From positions 3,506,844 through 3,570,843 of the forward strand of contig JABAKD010000029.1 of assembly GCA_012845835.1 (NCBI GenBank): a DNA stretch of 64,000 nucleotides, in the 5' to 3' direction. The DNA is from Undaria pinnatifida. Its lineage: Eukaryota > Sar > Phaeophyceae > Laminariales > Alariaceae. Numbering within the stretch: position 1 is the first letter of the stretch; each line of letters begins with the position of its first letter. A model generated the notes under the pieces. That model had not been told where the DNA came from. It saw only the letters and a program-made list of their open reading frames with translations, and searched no databases. The position numbers were made by a program, and so were the translations under genes. Shown one piece after another: positions 36,440 through 47,435 of the stretch.

Positions 36440-37790
36440 ACGTGGGTGCAGTTCAAATCTGAGATTTTCTCACGAAATGATGGCCAGAGCAACCCCCGTT
36501 GTGCGAAGACCCCCCGGTTCCCCCTTCCCCCGGTGACTTTAACCTTGAGAAATCGTCGCATTTTGTGTGTTACGGCAGGCTTCAGCCTAGCGACCAAGCA
36601 GGGTGCATGCACCGTTCAATCTCCCGCCGAACCCGGAGACAAAGGGACGAGCCCCGATTCGGGGGCGACGCGGACGCTGTCGTTGTCGCGACCTTCTGTA
36701 TCGCGGCCAAATCCAAGTGAGAATACTTGGGGATGTCAGCGACGTTTGATCCCTTTTGGGACCCAAAACGTGGATGCAGTTCAAATCTGAGAGCTTCTCA
36801 CGAGGTGATGGCCAGAGCAACTCCCGTTGTGTGAACACCCCCCGGTTCCCCCTTTCGCCCTTTCCCCGGTGATTATAACCTAAGAAATCGTCGCATTTTG
36901 TGTGTTACGGCAGGCTTCAACCTAGCGACCAAGCAGGGTGCATGCGCCGTTCAATCTCCCGCCGGACCCGGAGACAACACGACACGACCCGATTCGGGGG
37001 CGACGCGGGCGCTGTCGGTGACGCGACCTCTTGTACCGCGGCCAAATCCAAGTGAGAATACTTGCGAATATATCAGCGACGTTTGATCCGTTTAGGACCC
37101 AAAACGTGGATGCAGTTCAAATCTGAGAGCCTCTCACGAGATAGTAGCCAACGTGACTCCCGTCGTGTGAAGACCCCCCGGTCCGCCCTTTCCCCCTTTC
37201 CCCCGGTGACTATAGCCTAAGAAATCGTCGCATTTTGTGGTCGTGTGTAACAGCAGGCTTCAGCCTAGCGACCAAGCAGGGTGCATGCGCCGTTCAATCT
37301 TCCGCCGGACCCGGAGACAACACAACACGCCCCGATTCGGGGGCGACGCGGACGCTTTCGTTGACGCGACCTTCTGTAGCGCGGCTAAGTCCAAGTGAGA
37401 AATCTTGCGGATATGTCAGGGACGTTTGATCCGTTTTGGGACCCAAAACGTGGATGCAGTTCAACTCTGAGAGCCTCTCACGAGATAGTAGCCAACGCAT
37501 CTCCCGTCGTGTGAAGACCCCCCGGTCCCCCCTTTCCCCCTTCCCCAGCGACTACAACCTGAAAAATCGTCGCATTTTGTGGTCGTGTGTAACAGCAGGC
37601 TTTAGCCTAGCGCCCAAGCAGGGTGCATGCGCCGTTCAATCTCCCGCCGGACCCGGAGACAACACAACACGCCCCGATTCGGGGGCGACGCGGACGCTTT
37701 TGTTGACGCGACCTTCTGTAGCGCGGCTAAGTCCAAGTGAGAAATCTTGCAGACATGTCAGCGACGTTTGATCCGTTTGGGACCCAATTG
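36440..37790 (+). repeat. Four tandem ~335-bp units, each with one 138-nt exon
   Basis: Units start CGTGGRTGCAGTTCAA at 36440, 36769, 37105 and 37449 (periods 329, 336, 344). Each contains an acceptor GGCAG or AGCAG, a 138-nt open exon and a donor CCAA|GTGAGA. Confidence 0.85.
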
Positions 37791-40700
37791 TAGCGTAAAA
37801 AAATATGCAAGTGTGGTCATCTCACCGAGGCTACGGTATTGTAGTATTATAATAATCACCTTTACTTTTAATACCTGAACCCTAATCCTGGCTGCATGAG
37901 AACAATCTCGAAATAAATAGAGATGATAGGACAATTTGATGTGACGTTTCAGCCATTTTGCCGAAGCTGGGTCAAATAGTAGACACAGTTGGGGGTGACA
38001 CGATCGAACGCGATGGATGCTATTTTGAACCACTCATAACACCATAAACACTGCTAACACGATCAACGTTGTTGGATGTTTTCTTGTGTCATTTGCAGAC
38101 TCAACGCGCGGCCGGATCCGATGCGAATTTCCTGGATGTCGCGTCCGTCTCAACATTGACGTTAACGGTAAGTTGCTTAGAGGCTTCGAGGATTCGTTTA
38201 TTTGCGTGTACGCGTGCGTGTGCGCGTGTGTGGAAGGGGGGTGGGTGGGGGGGTGCGAGAGATAAAGCGGTTCGCAATTTGGGTCAGGACAGGCCTGAGC
38301 GCTGTCTCGTGTATCGAGCCGATCAATGACCCCGCAGTCCCAGGTAATGTGAGGCTCAAGCGCAAGGCGCAACGTACCCTGCCGGCAGAGAAAAGGGCGC
38401 GCACGATTGGAAGATCATTTTGATGGAAACCCCATCTTCGGTGCGGCGCTGACGTTTCGCTAGTCTTTGCTGTGGGGGAAGCAGCTCTTTAACGGTTTGT
38501 GTTTTCCTTGTAGCCAGTCGATGGTTGGCGGGGGGTCAACGAAGAAATAGGTGCTTTTACCGAAGGAGATGGATTTCTATCAGAGCGGCATCTGCCCTGC
38601 GTTATCGAACGGCAAAAAAAAATATTGCCATGGATTGCAGGCAGTCGTCATTTAGTTAGAGCTCCCCACGGCGGCAAGCGCACCGGACGTCGGCATTGAA
38701 TATGTCTATGGTGGAATCGAGCTCCAACCCACACTAGATTTTGAGTTCGCGGGCAGTCAGTCGTAAGTATGTACCAGGTACGTGAGTATCACAGCGGAAT
38801 CACTTTTCGCTTTTCAACTCTCGAGCTTTTTTATTTTCACATGCAGGTTGGCATAAACAGGTTTATCTCTATGGTCCTGAATTTATGCGAGTCGTTTCGT
38901 CAGCCGCCACTGCTATTCTCCGGCATTCGGATAGTGCACCCGCGCATTCCTGATTATACTTATTTTCTGCAGTTTTCCTGGTTTTAGGGTTTGTGTAAGC
39001 TACACATTTCTGATGCGGTGCGTATGGCATTGCGTGGCCCAACTCTCAATGCGGCACTTGATATGTACGCGTATATCTGTCCCGTAGCGTTTGACCACAG
39101 AGCTTGCGTTTCTCTAGGAGGAAACTAGCACGGACATCGAATCATGTGCTGGATGTCCGTTAGGGTATAAAAACCGGTTTAACCCCTAGGGGACCGACAA
39201 CTCAAGGCGCGTGCTACGACAGAGGTAGCAGATTTTGGCTGAAACGTGTTGTAAACGACGTGACGTACCCCAAACCGTCAGAATTTCATTCATTTTTTTC
39301 AACATTGTGCTGGTGTTTACCTTCAGTAGGCCTTGGGACTGTTCATTTGGTAGAAATTAAATTTTATCGAAATCACTTTTTGGGTTAGGCATAGAGCTCG
39401 TCAAGTGCAGAGCTCCAGAAAAAAACATACTGCACCTCTACCTTAGGATGCGTCAAAAATGATAATGTGTGGTCAGTGATGGTGAGCGCGCTGTGCAAGT
39501 GTTGATCAAGTGTCATGCAGCGCGCGTGTTGTGGTGTGCCGCCCCTTGCGTTAGAGTTCGGGTACTCCGTCTACGATATCCTGCTTCGCTGGGCAGCCCG
39601 GGCGGTTTAGTATGGCCGACGCTGGAATCGTCACTTTTTTTCGTTGCTTTTTTTCGTCGCTTTTTTTCGTCACTTTTTTAACGCTTTGTTTTCGATGCTT
39701 CTCCAATCTGTAGTCCCTAAAAGGTTGTTGAAATAATACGCACACACCCTTGACCCCGACCAACTGCCTTGCCCCTGCAGACAGGAAGCCGGCGCGTCTC
39801 TGCTTCAAGCACCGGAAGAAGCCCGTCGCGTTGAAAACGAAGGGTCCCGTGTGTATACATCGCGGGTGAGAGCGAAGAGGGGATTCACCTGTTTGTTGTC
39901 CGCTGTAGGACCACCCACTGATAAGGAGGAACACAGAAGTAATCGAATACCACTATACACACAAAAACCTATATGTTCCCCCGTTTTCTTTAATCACTTT
40001 TGGTCCCGGTTACTGTGTTCCCCGTAATAACGTTCATAATCATCTATCCTACACGATTGCGTTAGTAGGTAGCGCTGCGCTACATCCGCTGCCCTATATA
40101 GTCACCGTGACTATGGGGTGTTGCGTTTTGTTGTTTTTTAGCTCATCTCATCTATTATTTTGGCATTTCCCCTCTCCTTGTCCGCCCCTAGACAGACCCC
40201 GGGTCACAAAGCAGGCTATCCCCCCCTCACCACTACAGCACGCTCCTTCTTTTTTATCGCGAAAATAATGTAGCACTTTCTTCCCTCGTCGACTCGTGTC
40301 GATATGCGCTTACCAAAGCTAATGAACACTCTCGGCAGTTGGTGTCTCTCGAAAATAAAATCTCCGTGTCGATATTCGAACCCCTGACTCCAACCTTAGT
40401 AGTGTTCGAAGTTAACCGCTAGACCACTGGGGCTACCTGTGATATACCAAATGTGTCAGAATACAAATACATGCAATGATATAATCAAACCGACCGACAT
40501 CAACATCACAACCCAAAGCCAACCCGACCCACCAAAAATAGCTTACAAATTCAGCAAAGCGAAGGATTTTATTTTTAAAGCTGACTTTCGTGGTTTGGGT
40601 TGCCCTTGGGTTGCGACATTCGTCGGTTTCAGTACTATTACTACATGGTTTGCTACCCAACCAAATATGGTATCCCGTCAACACCCTTACGTAGGGTAGT

Positions 40701-43700
40701 GGGTACTGACATATATAACCGACACCACCCAAGCGCCACAATGATCAGTACGGATGCCTGCCGTGGCTCTGCAGCTTCGCCACGCCTCGGTTTCGTATGT
40801 TTTGTTGTACGCTCGAGATCGAGGCTCGGGGCGATCGGGGTTAGGGTTTCACACGAAACAGCCGTAACGCTTTGACATCGGCTATCCCCCGCATGGCTAT
40901 CTCTTTCTTGCGATGCAGGTGTAACGTTCAGCCGCACTATGGCTTGCCCATGGGGCGTCAGCTGTACTGCGCCAATCACAAGGGCGATGGTATGGTGTGT
41001 ATCCTGAAGGGAGGACTGGTGATGGCGATCGAGAACGCAACCAGGTGCACTAATGACACATGCTGCTAAATAGTGCGGAAGGGGTGAACCTTCTTTTTGT
41101 GAGACCCCACGCGCGAGGAGATCTACACCAAAACCCAACAGCTAGCTTTCGACTCATAAGAAACAACCAAAAGCGCAACTCTATGAACTTATATTGCCAA
41201 TTCATGGCCGAGGCATACGATGGATAGTATTAATATCCATAAAACGGCGTTTCAACGATAAGGAGGCATTGTTACTCGAAACATGCTACGCTATAGGCCC
41301 ACCAATTATTTTTGTGAGGGTCCTCACTTGCGGAGCTCGATACCTACGAAATAAAAGTTGTTTAGAAAACTGAAAGTGCACCTCGATGAGCGAGCCCATT
41401 ACCTACTGTAGGTATTATGATGAGATTAGGGGGATGTTAAAACACATAGGCCACCCTTTGCAGGTCTTTCTACTAGGCAGGTTCCACGTTGGTCACTCGC
41501 TTGTACTAGATAAGCTCTTGTATGAGTTCCACACGCGCCACGGACGAACTGAACAGCGTGCAATTCCGCGAGGCAAAAACACCATTGCCTTTTCCCTATG
41601 AGCACATACCTTCAAAGGCATGTGAAACCCTTTTATATCCAGCCGTCTCCCATATCTTACGGCTTGTTAGGCTCCCAGGGTAATACCATGACAGTATACA
41701 AGCACATTGTACAGAATAAAAACACTCCCCAGCTGTGAGATCGAAGATTTCGTCAAAACTCATGGAAGCTGTGTGTATTACTCCGATGGCGCGTACTACT
41801 GGGTGCGTGTCATCATTAAGGACATAGGTCGGCGATTGTCCTTAGAACTAGTTTATACCAGGGTCAACAGGGTGATGTTAATCAATCTGTGTACGGAAAC
41901 TATAAACCCGGTTTTGAGGGGGACAAAATCTTACGGCTGTGGAATGCATCAATTTATCATGTATATCCTGTAGGTCGTATAGCCGATGGGAGGAGAGCTG
42001 GGTCATACATTACAAAATAAGAATGCCATTCCATTCCGACGATTTTGGGTGAAGGAGTCCCGCCATTCCGACATTATTTTAGCCGAAAGGTGCTACCTCT
42101 ATCGTAGCAAGCGCCAGCCGCTCCTTGAGGAGCCCCGTACGTTGGAAATGTTTTTGGCTAAAACGTGCCGTCTGTATCGACGCGCGCGTCAAATTCAAAG
42201 CAGGGGAGCGGGGGGGGGGGGGGGCATACTCATTTGTTGCTTGCCTTAGTCATTTGTCCATTGACCACGCATCTTTTTTGAGACGGATCGCCGTTTTTAC
42301 TCCTAATAGACACCTTCAACATTTGGGCGCTCATTACCCTTCTTCCATACACTACATAGAACCGTTTGCTTATCCTATCCCCGTCCTTTTTGCCGTCTGC
42401 GGCCCCCATCTATCTCCTAGGATAGCGATCGTTTTCTCGCTACTCTCCAGCCCAAACTCTTCCATGTCACATACGTCTAATTTTCTCATCTCTTACACAT
42501 CTCGTTCCTCCTTGTATATTTCACGTTCTCCTACTATGTGAGTCCTATTCTCTATTGTTGGGGGGGGGGGGGGGGCAGAGGAAACTGGCCATCGCTTACT
42601 CAAGCCAATCGTAGTGGGAGCGTTTTCTCGACTGGGCTGCATAACTTAAGCGAAATCCAACTTTTGGAATCTGCTGAATTCGATGCCGCTCGTTACTCCT
42701 AGCTTACACCGCGGTTTGGTTGCCTATCGGAGCTTCTTAACCTGCATCGGAATCATCCCTCTATATAGTGCGGGAGGGGTTGCGCTTTTGGGGGGAAATG
42801 TTTGTTACCTCTATAGTGGGGTTGGCCTCCTCAAGTGTGAAACTATATCGATTTCAATATGGTAATTTTCCGAGCATACCATGGCATATTAATAAGGGTT
42901 AGCGCATAGAATTGTTGGTGGGGTTGCGCGACCAAATGAGTTCGAACTCATGTTTCGGGTGAGGTATGGAGCTCTTCATGTGAGGGGGAGCTCAGAAACT
43001 TCTTTAAAAATTATGATGCCCCCCTAGCGTGGGATGACTCATCGAACCAAAACCCCAGCACCGCTTCAACGTTGTAGTAAAGTCATGTGAGCGGCATATT
43101 TGCTGTGGACATTTACATCGTGCTGAGAGTTGTACGTCGAGACCCCATGTCCAGCAGTGTTCTTAGCGCCGCGTTTGCGCGGTGCGATAAATATATAAAT
43201 AAAGGATACATATGTGTGTATTGTTTGATGCTGTTTCGTGGCCCCGGAACGAACGATACGAGAGTCGCAACGAGCGTAGTTACTATACCAGTTTCTGCGC
43301 ATGCCATAGTGGCTGTTCTCCTACTCGGTTGTTGATATCGTCTGCTTCGACATCGGAGAATAATTGACGCCTTGCATTAGCATGAATCCATTAAATTGAG
43401 GGTGTTGAAATGTATCATCTCCCTCGAACATGGAAATTAAAAATAATTGATGTCTTCAATTAGAGTATAGTACATCTCCCCCTCCTAATATACACAGTTT
43501 TGTGTTACTATTTTTTTCTGCGGATACAGCTGTGATAAAACGCCGGTAAGATCTTGGACACGTGTATGGTATTTATTATTTATCAAAAGAAAATAACTAC
43601 TGGGTGTTTTTGATTTTGATGCAGCCACCTACAGGTTTTTCGCTCTATCTTTCTCTACGTAAACGTTTCCTCCAAGTCAATAACCGCGCAAGACGGGAGG

Positions 43701-45489
43701 GGAAGGGGGGTATCTCCTCCGCCGAGAGTGGAAATTAACTGCGCCGACATTATTGGAGGCAAACTGCCTGCAATGAATGAAGGACATATTTCACGGCAGT
43801 TGAGTTAATAGTGGTATGAATACACTAAACTTAACCACCCTGGTCTGTGTGTTCTGTGCAGGAAGAAAGCCGAGAATTTTGCCAATCGCATTCTCCATCA
43901 AGGTGGCGACGGGCACACAGTAGAAGGCATAGAGGGTACGAACACTGGCACAGATACTGAGCTTAACCGCGGGGGGCATTTTGCGGTCCGCGAACAAGAC
44001 AATGCCGAACCGGCCTACACGCCACAGCAAGCAGACAGCCCTACCGAGAGCAGGTCGCCGCCCTCGCGGACCGTATACGGCTGCGACACGTCCCCTTTGG
44101 CTGACATGGATTTGCTCAAAAACGCACGGCAGTTAGCCCAGGCGGAGGCAGAGGCAAGCGGAACTGGTAAGCGTGCTAAAACACCCTCGCGGAAAGCATT
44201 AGAGGCGTCGGGGGTGGCCGGAGTAGTTCAGGATGCGCCGCAGCACATGACCAAGGAAATGAGGAACGCGAGTACGAAAACTACCTCGTCGCGGATGGCG
44301 AATCAGAGGCCAGGGTTAAAAGAGAATTGTGTGCGGGACTTTTTTGCAGGCCACGGGACCAATGATGTCGTCGGAAACGGCGGGTTTCTAGGAAGGTTTG
44401 GAGGCAGTGGGTTTAGTAGGGTTCGTGATGTTAGCGAGGAGGTGTCGCCCTGCGTGGGGGAGATATTGGAAGAGTATCTGGAGCAACGTCGGCAGCATGT
44501 GCAGGAACATCAGCAGCAAAAAGAGCAGCAACAGCAGGAACTGCAGGAACAGGAACACGATCAGCAACAACAGCAAAAGCAGCCGCAACACCAACGGCAA
44601 CAGCGACAGCAACCGAAAAGACAGTGTCAACAACAGCAGCATCATAAAAGTTCCGTTCTACAAAGGTCTCCTCAACCGCAGTCCTCATTCGGCGAAACTG
44701 GGGTGTTCAGTACCTCCAATCCCCGCCCAGGTCACGCTCCCAACAGGGGTACAGACAGTTCAATCGCCGATAAAACTCCCAATACCAAGAAACAGCGGGG
44801 TGAAGTGCCCGGAAAAAATGGAAAAAGGAAGGCTAATAAAAACGCCACTTGTGGGCTTAAAAACAACAGTGGCGGGCTTAACATCAATACTGGTGGACTA
44901 AAAATCAGCAATGGCATGCTTAAAAACACCTGTGACGAGTTTCAGAACGAACAAAATAATGAAGACGCAGGTGCCACGAAGATCGTCACACCGTGCGCGT
45001 TTGATGAGTGCAAGGCAGCGGCTACATACGGCGTCAACAACATCGTCCGCTACTGGTACGTTGTGTTTAGGCGTTTAATTACCTCGACTGGGGCGTCGCT
45101 TGCACGATCAACGAAGGCAATTTCTGTCGTGTTATTGTGTTGTCACCCAAACGATATCAATATGAAAAGTACAAGTCGTTTTCGTACGGCTTGCTTCATA
45201 CGGTCTACAGTCTCTGCCTCAGATATCCCATTGCCGATAGACCAAATGGTATTCCTAGGGCTTGCGTGGGTTGATTGTGTTTACATGCGGCGTCACCATA
45301 TGCGTCTCGAACGTCGACTCCGGCAGCTTCCTCCACCCAACGAACAACGGCATGCTGGATATTGTTCGAGTAGCTCTTTTAAGAAAAAAAGTGACAAACT
45401 GATTTCCCCTGGGCCCGTCCATGTGCGTTTTCTTACCTCCCGTTTTCAGTAAGAACCACCGTCTGTTCGGCATGTACAAGATCCCCTAA
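36579..45489 (+). CDS. EsV-1-7 domain protein with tandem exons and Gln-rich linker
   Basis: Modelled exons are 36579-36716, 36914-37051, 37257-37394, 37599-37736, 38099-38167, 39781-39865, 40919-41044, 43862-45055 and 45450-45489. All have AG/GT borders and consistent phases. The first four each encode a 46-residue Ser/Thr/Pro-rich repeat (LATKQGACAVQSPAGPGD). Three EsV-1-7 domains follow. The first is RCEFPGC...LCFKH, the second CIHRGCNVQPHYG...YCANHKGDGM, and the third CAFDECKAAATYG...YCKNHRLFGM just before the stop. Between domains two and three is a ~400-residue linker with an Ala-rich helix and a long Gln/His-rich coiled coil (about 44480-44640). Cys/His spacing is preserved across three spliced junctions, which supports the joins. 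No start codon was identified; it may lie at 35.8-36.4 kb or be the ATG at 29442. Confidence 0.68.
38299..38423 (+). CDS. Alternative terminal exon with basic tail
   Basis: After an acceptor at 38298 (GGTCAGGACAG) a frame in phase with the exon ending at 38167 runs to a TGA at 38421-38423. It contains LSAVSC, which restores C-x4-C-x15-C spacing but has Pro where the domain His should be, and a basic tail RLKRKAQRTLPAEKRAR that could be a nuclear signal. Splicing 38167 to 39781 gives a better domain, so this is listed as an alternative end. Confidence 0.3.
39206..39454. mobile_element. MITE-like element, GCTACGATAGAGGT family (copy 2)
   Basis: Left end GTGCTACGACAGAGGTAGCA and right end TGCACCTCTACCTTAGGATG are inverted repeats; about 249 bp, inside an intron of the EsV-1-7 gene. 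Confidence 0.62.
39498..39604 (+). other. Alternative exon-like frame before an EsV-1-7 exon
   Basis: A plus-strand frame after the AG at about 39497 reads toward YPASLGSPG and ends at G|GTTTAG in phase 1, so it could splice to 39781. It would replace the C-x4-C part of the domain with Arg residues, so the join 38167-39781 is preferred. Confidence 0.25.
40363..40437 (-). repeat. tRNA-like sequence, degenerate
   Basis: On the minus strand an A-box-like TGGTCTAGCGGTTA lies about 45 bp before a B-box-like GGGTTCGAATA. Neither the acceptor nor the T stem pairs properly, so this is a tRNA pseudogene or SINE head rather than a working tRNA. It lies in an EsV-1-7 intron. Confidence 0.45.
41718..41985 (+). 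mobile_element. CAGCTG-type element in EsV-1-7 intron
   Basis: Matches 27025-27330 over its length: CCAGCTGTGAGATCGAAGAT at the left, GGTCAACAGGGTGATGTTA inside and GGGGGACAAAATCTTACGGC at the right. Confidence 0.7.
42000..42115. mobile_element. Half MITE, GCTACGATAGAGGT family
   Basis: Only one end is present: GGTGCTACCTCTATCGTAGC at about 42089-42110, preceded by sequence matching the inner part of 49378-49686 in reverse. Confidence 0.55.
42208..42577. mobile_element. Dispersed repeat next to a poly-G run (copy 2)
   Basis: Matches 23157-23480, again with a G run (13-14 G) at its left edge. A second G run of about 18 lies at 42559-42576. Confidence 0.6.
42762..43040. mobile_element. MITE-like element with CTCTATAGTGCGG end (copy 2)
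   Basis: Partner of 34637-34895. Edges are CTCTATATAGTGCGGGAGGG and CCTAGCGTGGGATGACTC. Confidence 0.5.
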
Positions 45490-46395
45490 GCCAAAAATGA
45501 CGGCCGTATTCCAAATAAGGAATTTTTCCCGCCAACAAGATAGGGGGTTTGCGAGCGGGTACATCCGGGTAAGCGAGCTTCGCTTCGACGCATGGCCCTC
45601 GAGCTAAACCTTTCAAGGTTGCATCGTACTGCAATGTTTTCCTCACGGAATATGTTTGTTCCTGGAGGCGCCACTAACTGACGAGGGCGTTTCACGTTCA
45701 ATAGTCCGGAGGGGTGTTTGATTCAGAGGCGCTGTCGAGGTAAGGGTAGGGTTAGGTTTAGGGTTAGGTAGCGCACCGCTCCTGCTAGTCACGGGCTCGA
45801 GCACTTGCCGAAGTTTCTGTTGTAGCGGAGATTAAAGGTTAGTCCTGATATATGTTAGACAAAATAGGTGTCGTTGTTGTTCGGGTGCATAGAGCGTGTC
45901 CTTATATGGCCTGCTGTTGTTACATCGAAGTAAACGTTGTGCGGAATTCGGAAACGCGCAATGACAGCATAAGGGTTCATATTTTAGCTGGCTGTGCATG
46001 GTACGTACGTGGTAATGCATCGTAAACGAAGCGACGCAACGGGTACGTAGTAAGTGGCTTGTACGCGGGGCCATGGAACGCCGCCTCCTCTAGACAGCTA
46101 CGAGGGAGGCCCCTGATAGCTCCTCTCCTACGCCCCCCCGTCCCATATCACTCGAAGGGATGGGTTGCACCATAGGTACACTATTACCCCTTTGACCACT
46201 GCAAGAGAGAACCCACGCATATTTTCCACGCAATTGTCCCCAAACCGTGGGTGCGGTTCTGCAGGATTCTTTTGATTATTGTAGCCGCCGAGTGGGAACC
46301 ATTACTCTTCGTATATAGACATGCCCTGAAGCAGGAATACCAAGCGATTGTTATGTTCGCGGGCACTGCTCTGCGTGTCCCACCGAGAAAGTCTC
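45490..46395. other. Intergenic; short telomere-like motif at 45738-45772
   Basis: Downstream of the EsV-1-7 stop no gene is seen. At about 45742 the sequence TAGGGTTAGGTTTAGGGTTA contains several TTAGGG/TTTAGGG words, too short to be more than an interstitial motif. Confidence 0.35.
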
Positions 46396-47435
46396 ACCGC
46401 GGGCGCTCGGCGACGAAAGCTTTGAATGTCACTTTCGGCATCGAACCGCGAGGAGGGGTGCTTGAACTTCAACTCCGTCTCGAAGTGGTCCTAGGGCGGA
46501 GAGGGGCACGCTGCCTCTGCGCGCATGCGGTAGTTCTCTGGGGAAGTCAGTTGAAAGTTGATGGCTGGTGGATGTTTTGTCCGAAAACCTGAACCTTTTT
46601 AGCACTGTTTCCACGTTTTGGGGAAAAGCTACTTGAAATTAGCGCGGGACATATTTTTTGCGGTCGAAAAATAGTTAAGTGCATGACTTCGATCTACCTC
46701 GACGGACGCTCGAGACTCATTTATGCTTCGCCTTGCTAAGGGTAGAATTATAGGTTTCTTTACAGTGTGGTACGATGACGAGTAGTAGTAGGTGTTTTGA
46801 TGTCACAACCAAGGGGGCCACACCACGCGTGCTCGGAGTCGAAAGGTTAGAGTGATCGCTTTTGGCATCGAAGGCAACGGACCTTGAAGACGAATGCTCG
46901 AATCCCAACATTTTTTCGAAGTAAGCCTAGCGCAGAGGGGGGTACACTGCCTCTGCGTGCGTGCGGTAGACCTCTGGGCAGCCATTGCCGGCCAGGGGAC
47001 TTCCATCCGGAAGACTTACGTGGGCGTGGTCGATTTTTGCTTCGGTTAAAATTATAGGCCAGTTTGTTGTGGCACGTGTACCACTAGCATACTCCATAAA
47101 TACCTTGTCGGCTTCCCTAGGTAGGTAGGTAGGTAGGTAGGTAGGTAGGTAGGTAGGTAGGTAGGTAGGTAGGTAGGTAGGTAGGTAGGTAGGATTCAGG
47201 GCGCTTTCGTGTTATCACCGAGGAGATGATACCGCTTCAGCTCGGCGTCGAAAGCTTGGCAGTAACGTTTTTGGCGTCGAATCGTGCGGAAGGGTGCTTA
47301 AACTTCAACATCGTTGCGAAGTGGGCAAGGGTGAAGAGGGGTACGCTGCCTCTGCGCGCATGCGATAGTTCTCCGAGGCGGTAAGTTGTGGGTTGCCGGT
47401 TGATGAACTTTCAATCCGTATGACGTAAGTGCATG
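46396..47435 (+). repeat. Three diverged ~420-bp tandem units and a GTAG microsatellite
   Basis: Related segments at 46400-46600, 46826-47030 and 47238-47430 share CGGCGWCGAAAG, TTTTGGCATCGAA, ACGCTGCCTCTGCGCGCATG and TAGTTCTCTGG. A pure (GTAG)n run of about 70 bp lies at 47120-47192 between units two and three. Frames are not conserved between units. Confidence 0.58.

Noticed and set aside
40363-40437. Functional tRNA gene
   Set aside because: Box-like motifs are present but the acceptor and T stems do not pair.
40872-41069. EsV-1-7 frame read as a complete small gene ending RCTNDTCC then TAA
   Set aside because: The stop lies past a good donor (ACCAG|GTGCAC) whose phase joins exactly to the exon at 43862, so the stop is intronic.
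44388-44929. Minus-strand Leu/Val-rich frames opposite the Gln-rich segment
   Set aside because: They are antisense shadows of CAG/CAA repeats.
44097-45452. 451-codon frame as a single-exon gene
   Set aside because: The frame is open upstream to an acceptor at 43861, and the EsV-1-7 domain is completed only by splicing at 45055 to 45450; the end of the frame is intron.
45738-45772. Chromosome end or telomere
   Set aside because: Only a few degenerate TTAGGG/TTTAGGG words, with normal sequence on both sides.
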